Source: Streptomyces sp. NRRL B-1347 (GTDB lineage Bacteria > Actinomycetota > Actinomycetes > Streptomycetales > Streptomycetaceae). Taken from it: a stretch of 8,887 nucleotides of DNA. Each line of letters starts with the position of its first letter. The stretch's first letter is position 1. The stretch lies in contig NZ_JOJM01000136.1 of assembly GCF_000720325.1 (NCBI RefSeq), positions 1-8,887 of the forward strand, in the 5' to 3' direction. A program made the position numbers and the translations under genes. Shown piece by piece: positions 6,424 to 8,887 of this stretch. The notes below the pieces were generated by a model. That model saw only the letters and a list, made by a program, of their open reading frames with translations. It ran no database searches and was not told where the DNA came from.

Positions 6424-6609
6424 GATCTGCGGAAACACAGGATGAAAACAGCTCAATGAAGGCTAGAATTAAAGAAGCATATGCTGGTTGCGCCGATGCC
6501 ATCTGCCCTGCCGCAATGGTCAACAGTAGTTCTGAATTTGCGCCCAGGGTGCTGCGGATGACCCGTGCGCGCTTCCGTTTTCTTTTCCTTTTCTTCGCGG
6601 GGAGGGTTC
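6424..6609. other. AT-richer gap between the IS and the MFS pseudogene
   Basis: This gap is visibly poorer in G/C than its surroundings and holds a pyrimidine-rich tract at about 6570-6597 (runs of T broken by C). A small plus-strand frame begins at ATG 6456 (MKARIKEAYAGCADA...), but it lacks a Shine-Dalgarno and continues without family character, so I do not call it a gene. The stretch may have held the original promoter of the efflux gene. Confidence 0.35.
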
Positions 6610-7439
6610 GTGATTGCTGTGCACACGCATGGGTGGCGGCGCTTACGTGTCACGCGCTCCGCCCGCGCCGCCTGTGCGCAGTGCCGGCCGCCCGCGGTGC
6701 GGCGGGATGAACAGCGGTGGGACGAGCGGCTGTTGCGGGTGGCATTCATCATCTCCAGCAGCGGGGACTGGATATTCCGCTTCGCCTTGCCCGTCCTGGT
6801 GCTCCGGTTGACGGGATCGGCGGTCTCGACGGCGTTGACCTATGCGGTGGAGTTCGTGCCGTTCGTGGTCATCGGACTGTTCAGCGGAGTCGTCGCCGAC
6901 CGGGCCGACCGGCGGCAATTGATGATCGCCTGCGATGTCGTTTCCGCGGTGATCGTCGGCGCGATCGGAGTGCTCTGCCTGATCGACCCACCGGTTTTCC
7001 TGGTGATGGCGGCGGCCTTTCTGCTGGGCTGCGTACGGCCGTTCTCGTTCCCCGCGTTCCAGGGGTTCATCACCGAGCGGGTCGCGAAGCGCTCGCTCAG
7101 GCCCGACTCCGTCGCCGCGCTGCGCATGGTCGTGCGGGAGCGCGCCCTGCTGTGGGCCACGGTCCTGCTGACCCTGGCCAATGGTTCATCGTCGGCACGA
7201 CGACGTCCACGTTCATCGTGCCGTGGCGGACCTATCGGCAGGGCGCGGTCGATCCGGAATTCCTCGGCCGGGTGGTGGGCCTGCAACGTGCCATTCCGTT
7301 CGCCGCTGTTCCGGTCAGCTCGCTGCTCGGTAGCTGGCTGGTGGTCGAGTTCGGGGTCGCGGCGTTGTTCACGACCATCGCGGTCATTCAGATTTTCGTC
7401 TGGCTCGGTACTCATTTCTCGCCATTGGGAGAACCTTGA
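6610..7439 (+). pseudogene. MFS efflux transporter with two internal deletions and a frameshift
   Basis: This is the remnant of a drug/proton antiporter of the macrolide-efflux-like MFS group, an integral membrane protein. Present are TM1 (VAFIISSSGDWIFRFALPVLVL), TM2, the motif-A loop GVVADRADRRQLM, TM3, and TM4 ending GCVRPFSFPAFQGF. The frame then passes from ERVAKRSL to ALRMVVRERALLWATVLLTLAN, which is normally the approach to TM7, so TM5-6 are missing (join near 7100). At about 7181 the frame changes and sequence resumes with WFIVGTTTSTFIV and RQGAVDPEFLGRVVGL through TM11-12, ending at TGA 7437-7439; TM8-10 are missing. GTG 6610 has GGAGGG just upstream, but recognisable protein begins only near 6706 (DEQRWDERLL), so the start is uncertain. 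The intact pump may have exported the cluster product or a related compound. Confidence 0.8.
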
Positions 7440-7503
7440 GCCGTTTTCATCTATGTCTCGCAGGGGTGAAAGCGCTGCTCAGCAGGGTGATGTGACAAGG
7501 CAA

Positions 7504-7513
7504 GGCTCCTGGT
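7504..7513 (+). repeat. possible IS terminus GGCTCCTGGT (copy 1)
   Basis: This 10-mer recurs exactly at 8868-8877. It lies 50 bases before a transposase-like N-terminal fragment, where the left end of an IS would be expected. Assignment as an IS end is inference. Confidence 0.35.
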
Positions 7514-7562
7514 CGTTGCGCTGGTGTTCTCTACGCACCGCGCTTCGTCCGAGGAGCCTCGC

Positions 7563-7670
7563 TTGGTCCCGTATCGTGCCACGGTCGACGTCCCCTATGA
7601 GCTGGTTGAGCATGTGTCGTGGCTCATCTACGCCCGAAGGCTTGCACGCCCTGCTGAAACCGAGCAGTGA
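7563..7670 (+). pseudogene. transposase N-terminal remnant
   Basis: TTG 7563, six bases after GAGGAG (7551-7556), opens a 35-codon frame beginning MVPYRATVDVPYELVEHVSW and ending at TGA 7668-7670. The opening resembles the (V)YRATxDVPRELVxxVxxLL start of a group of Streptomyces IS transposases as I remember it. The downstream part of such a protein (helix-turn-helix and DDE domain) is not found after 7670, so this is a truncated piece. The similarity covers only about 25 residues, so the call is tentative. Confidence 0.45.
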
Positions 7671-8159
7671 CGAAGACGAAGGGCCGCGCGGGCGCTGATC
7701 GTGCCGCGAACCGGCCGTCGCTGCACGAAGGCGGCTCATGCCGATCCGGTCTGACCGGCTTGTGCGGGCGGCAACCCTGGCGCGGGGCGCGGCGAAGGGG
7801 TGTGGGGTGGGGCCGGGTCAGGCGGGCTGGCCCGGTCCCACCACCGGGTGCGCGGCCGTGGGCCAACACGGGTGCGCGGGTCTGCCGGGACGTGAGAACC
7901 GACGCCTGTCCATGTGCCTCGGCAGCGAGAGCGGCCACGTGGTCCGATCGGAGCGTCAGCCGCTGCGCCTCCTTGCCCCTCAGCCGTGCGCCGGATGTCA
8001 TCAGCGCGGGCCCCGTGAACGCCCGGCCGCGCGATGGAAGACGCCCCCGCAGCTCCCTCGCCGAGGACCGGCCAGAAGCATCATTCGCGCACGACCCCGT
8101 CCGCACGACCTCAGCAAAGCGCTCACCGTCGGGGGCCGGTCCGGCGCGGAAAAGTAGCC
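7671..8159. other. 489-base stretch without a supported gene
   Basis: Open frames exist on both strands, but their translations are Arg/Pro/Gly-rich and low in complexity, as expected of shadow frames in GC-rich DNA. The clear structure here is the hairpin at 7806-7842. A small palindrome, CCGGTctgACCGG, lies near 7746. Confidence 0.5.
7806..7842. repeat. strong 16-bp GC-rich hairpin
   Basis: GGTGGGGCCGGGTCAG (7806-7821) pairs with CTGGCCCGGTCCCACC (7827-7842) around a 5-base loop GCGGG; 14 pairs are Watson-Crick and two are G-T wobbles. It would fold strongly as RNA or single-stranded DNA. No T-run follows on either side. It may be a factor-assisted or bidirectional terminator, a remnant of a mobile element, or a structured RNA piece. 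Confidence 0.6.
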
Positions 8160-8864
8160 ATGCCCCCTCAGGCCGCCCTGGCCCTCACCGAAGATCGCCG
8201 CCGCTGCACCGGCGAATCCCACCAGGCGCTCTGCACCTTCCTCACCAACCCCGGCCAGCCACTGCGCATCCCCGCAGCCCACCACCCTGAACAGGCAGAG
8301 CTGGAGACCGCAGTCTTCCTCGCCTGTTGCAAGATTGGCGGCCTCTCCCAGCACCCCCTGGGCATCGTCCACGTCCGACCCGGTGAAGACCAGCTCGCAC
8401 TCCGGCTCGCCAACGAGCCCTACATCATCCACTACTGGGCCGAGTTCCTCCTCCCGCGCCTGACCGACGATGACGAGTTCTCAGACCCTCGCGACCGCAT
8501 TCTCGGCGTGCCCGGCCTGCGCTACCGCCGTGAGAGAGGCGGCATCTTCCTGTACCGCCCCGGTATGCCGGCCAGCATCCTGCTCACCGGCTTCACCCCC
8601 CGCTCGTGGGACCGCATCGTCAACGGCCCCCTCGCCGACTACGACCTGCGGCTCAAGGCGGACTGGACACCCATGGAACGCGCCGCGTACGCCGCGGCCA
8701 CTGCCTCGCCCACCGATCCCCCCTCGATCTACTCACCCCTGCTACGCCGCATCCGGGCGACCGCCGGGCCGGGCCCGATCAACAGCACCGGTAACTGGTT
8801 AGGTCTGTGGGGCTGGTGGGTGTGCCGGGCTGCAGGTTGGCGGTTGCCGGTGTCCCGGCGTTGA
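8160..8864 (+). CDS. uncharacterised Streptomyces-type protein, C-terminus probably altered
   Basis: I cannot assign a function. The 234-aa reading from ATG 8160 has good actinomycete codon use and protein-like composition up to about residue 208: an N-terminal helix LTEDRRRCTGESHQAL, then HPLGIVHVRPGEDQLALRLA, ILGVPGLRYRRERGGIFLYRPG and ASILLTGFTPRSWDRIV, a string of beta-type segments. There is no signal peptide, membrane segment or catalytic motif I can name. The general layout reminds me of hypothetical proteins common in Streptomyces genomes. The frame also extends up to ATG 8034, but that part is low-complexity Arg/Pro/Ser sequence, so 8160 is preferred; its Shine-Dalgarno is weak (GCGGAAAAG). 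From about 8790 the translation turns into Trp/Gly/Arg-rich sequence (GLWGWWVCRAAGW) unlike the rest, which suggests truncation with an accidental stop. Confidence 0.55.
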   Translation: MPPQAALALTEDRRRCTGESHQALCTFLTNPGQPLRIPAAHHPEQAELETAVFLACCKIGGLSQHPLGIVHVRPGEDQLALRLANEPYIIHYWAEFLLPRLTDDDEFSDPRDRILGVPGLRYRRERGGIFLYRPGMPASILLTGFTPRSWDRIVNGPLADYDLRLKADWTPMERAAYAAATASPTDPPSIYSPLLRRIRATAGPGPINSTGNWLGLWGWWVCRAAGWRLPVSRR

Positions 8865-8867
8865 GAG

Positions 8868-8887
8868 GGCTCCTGGTTTGATCTTGG
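8868..8887 (+). mobile_element. possible start of an insertion sequence at the window edge
   Basis: GGCTCCTGGT at 8868-8877 is identical to 7504-7513, and both copies are followed within about 10 bases by a CTGG/CTTGG string. It comes just after the apparent disruption of the preceding gene, as expected if an IS of the same kind as the 7563-7670 remnant begins here. Only 20 bases are visible. Confidence 0.3.

Noticed and set aside
5731..6459. Plus-strand open frames of 224-242 codons across the IS
   Set aside because: They are antisense to the transposase, whose minus-strand motifs and inverted repeats explain the region.
6456..6710. 84-codon small plus-strand frame, considered as a peptide precursor
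   Set aside because: No Shine-Dalgarno, no leader/core pattern, and it overlaps the efflux gene in another frame.
7624..8106. 160-codon minus-strand frame and the 207-codon plus-strand frame at 7667-8290
   Set aside because: Both give Arg/Pro/Gly-rich, low-complexity translations without family features and contradict each other.
8034..8159. Earlier start (ATG 8034) for the last gene
   Set aside because: The 42 extra residues are disordered Arg/Pro/Ser sequence unlike the compact protein that follows; coding character begins at about 8160.
1..8887. CRISPR array, tRNA or rRNA genes
   Set aside because: No regularly spaced repeats and no tRNA or rRNA signature sequences were seen on either strand.

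Overview
The window looks like Streptomyces or a close high-GC actinomycete. GC is high, third codon positions are G/C-rich, genes overlap as ATGA, GTG starts occur, and the families present (a salicylate-hydroxylase-like flavin monooxygenase, a small soluble P450, an F420-type PPOX protein, a HDWDE O-methyltransferase) are typical of Streptomyces secondary metabolism. No RNA gene or CRISPR array was seen.

Region 1 (1-3661) is a tightly packed plus-strand operon of tailoring enzymes. It holds the C-terminal tail of an unidentified upstream protein, an FAD monooxygenase whose N-terminal dinucleotide motif is damaged and has no start codon, a class II aldolase/adducin-fold protein, a cytochrome P450 and an F420/PPOX-type oxidoreductase. 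The last four are joined by three successive 4-base ATGA overlaps. Region 2 (3662-3865) is a leader with two GC-rich inverted repeats. Region 3 (3866-4915) is an intact SAM-dependent O-methyltransferase with its own Shine-Dalgarno. Together these genes could hydroxylate, oxidise or cleave, reduce and O-methylate a small, probably aromatic, metabolite. The scaffold-forming genes are not in the window, so the product cannot be named.

Region 4 (4916-8159) is a decay zone. It has a non-coding stretch with a repeated TTCTGCGA motif, a minus-strand remnant resembling the C-terminus of a bacterial terpene synthase, and an about 906-bp IS5-type element with 16-bp terminal inverted repeats that abuts this remnant. 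The element's transposase carries a nonsense codon and two compensating frameshifts. Next come an MFS efflux-pump pseudogene with two internal deletions, a 35-residue fragment resembling the N-terminus of another transposase, and a strong 16-bp hairpin in otherwise featureless DNA. The region reads as the eroded edge of a gene cluster, reshaped by insertion sequences.

Region 5 (8160-8887) holds an uncharacterised Streptomyces-type protein whose C-terminal tail seems replaced by unrelated sequence. The window ends in a 10-base motif identical to one at 7504, beside the second transposase remnant, which suggests that another IS copy begins at the window edge.

All family assignments come from reading motifs by eye; no database search was run.
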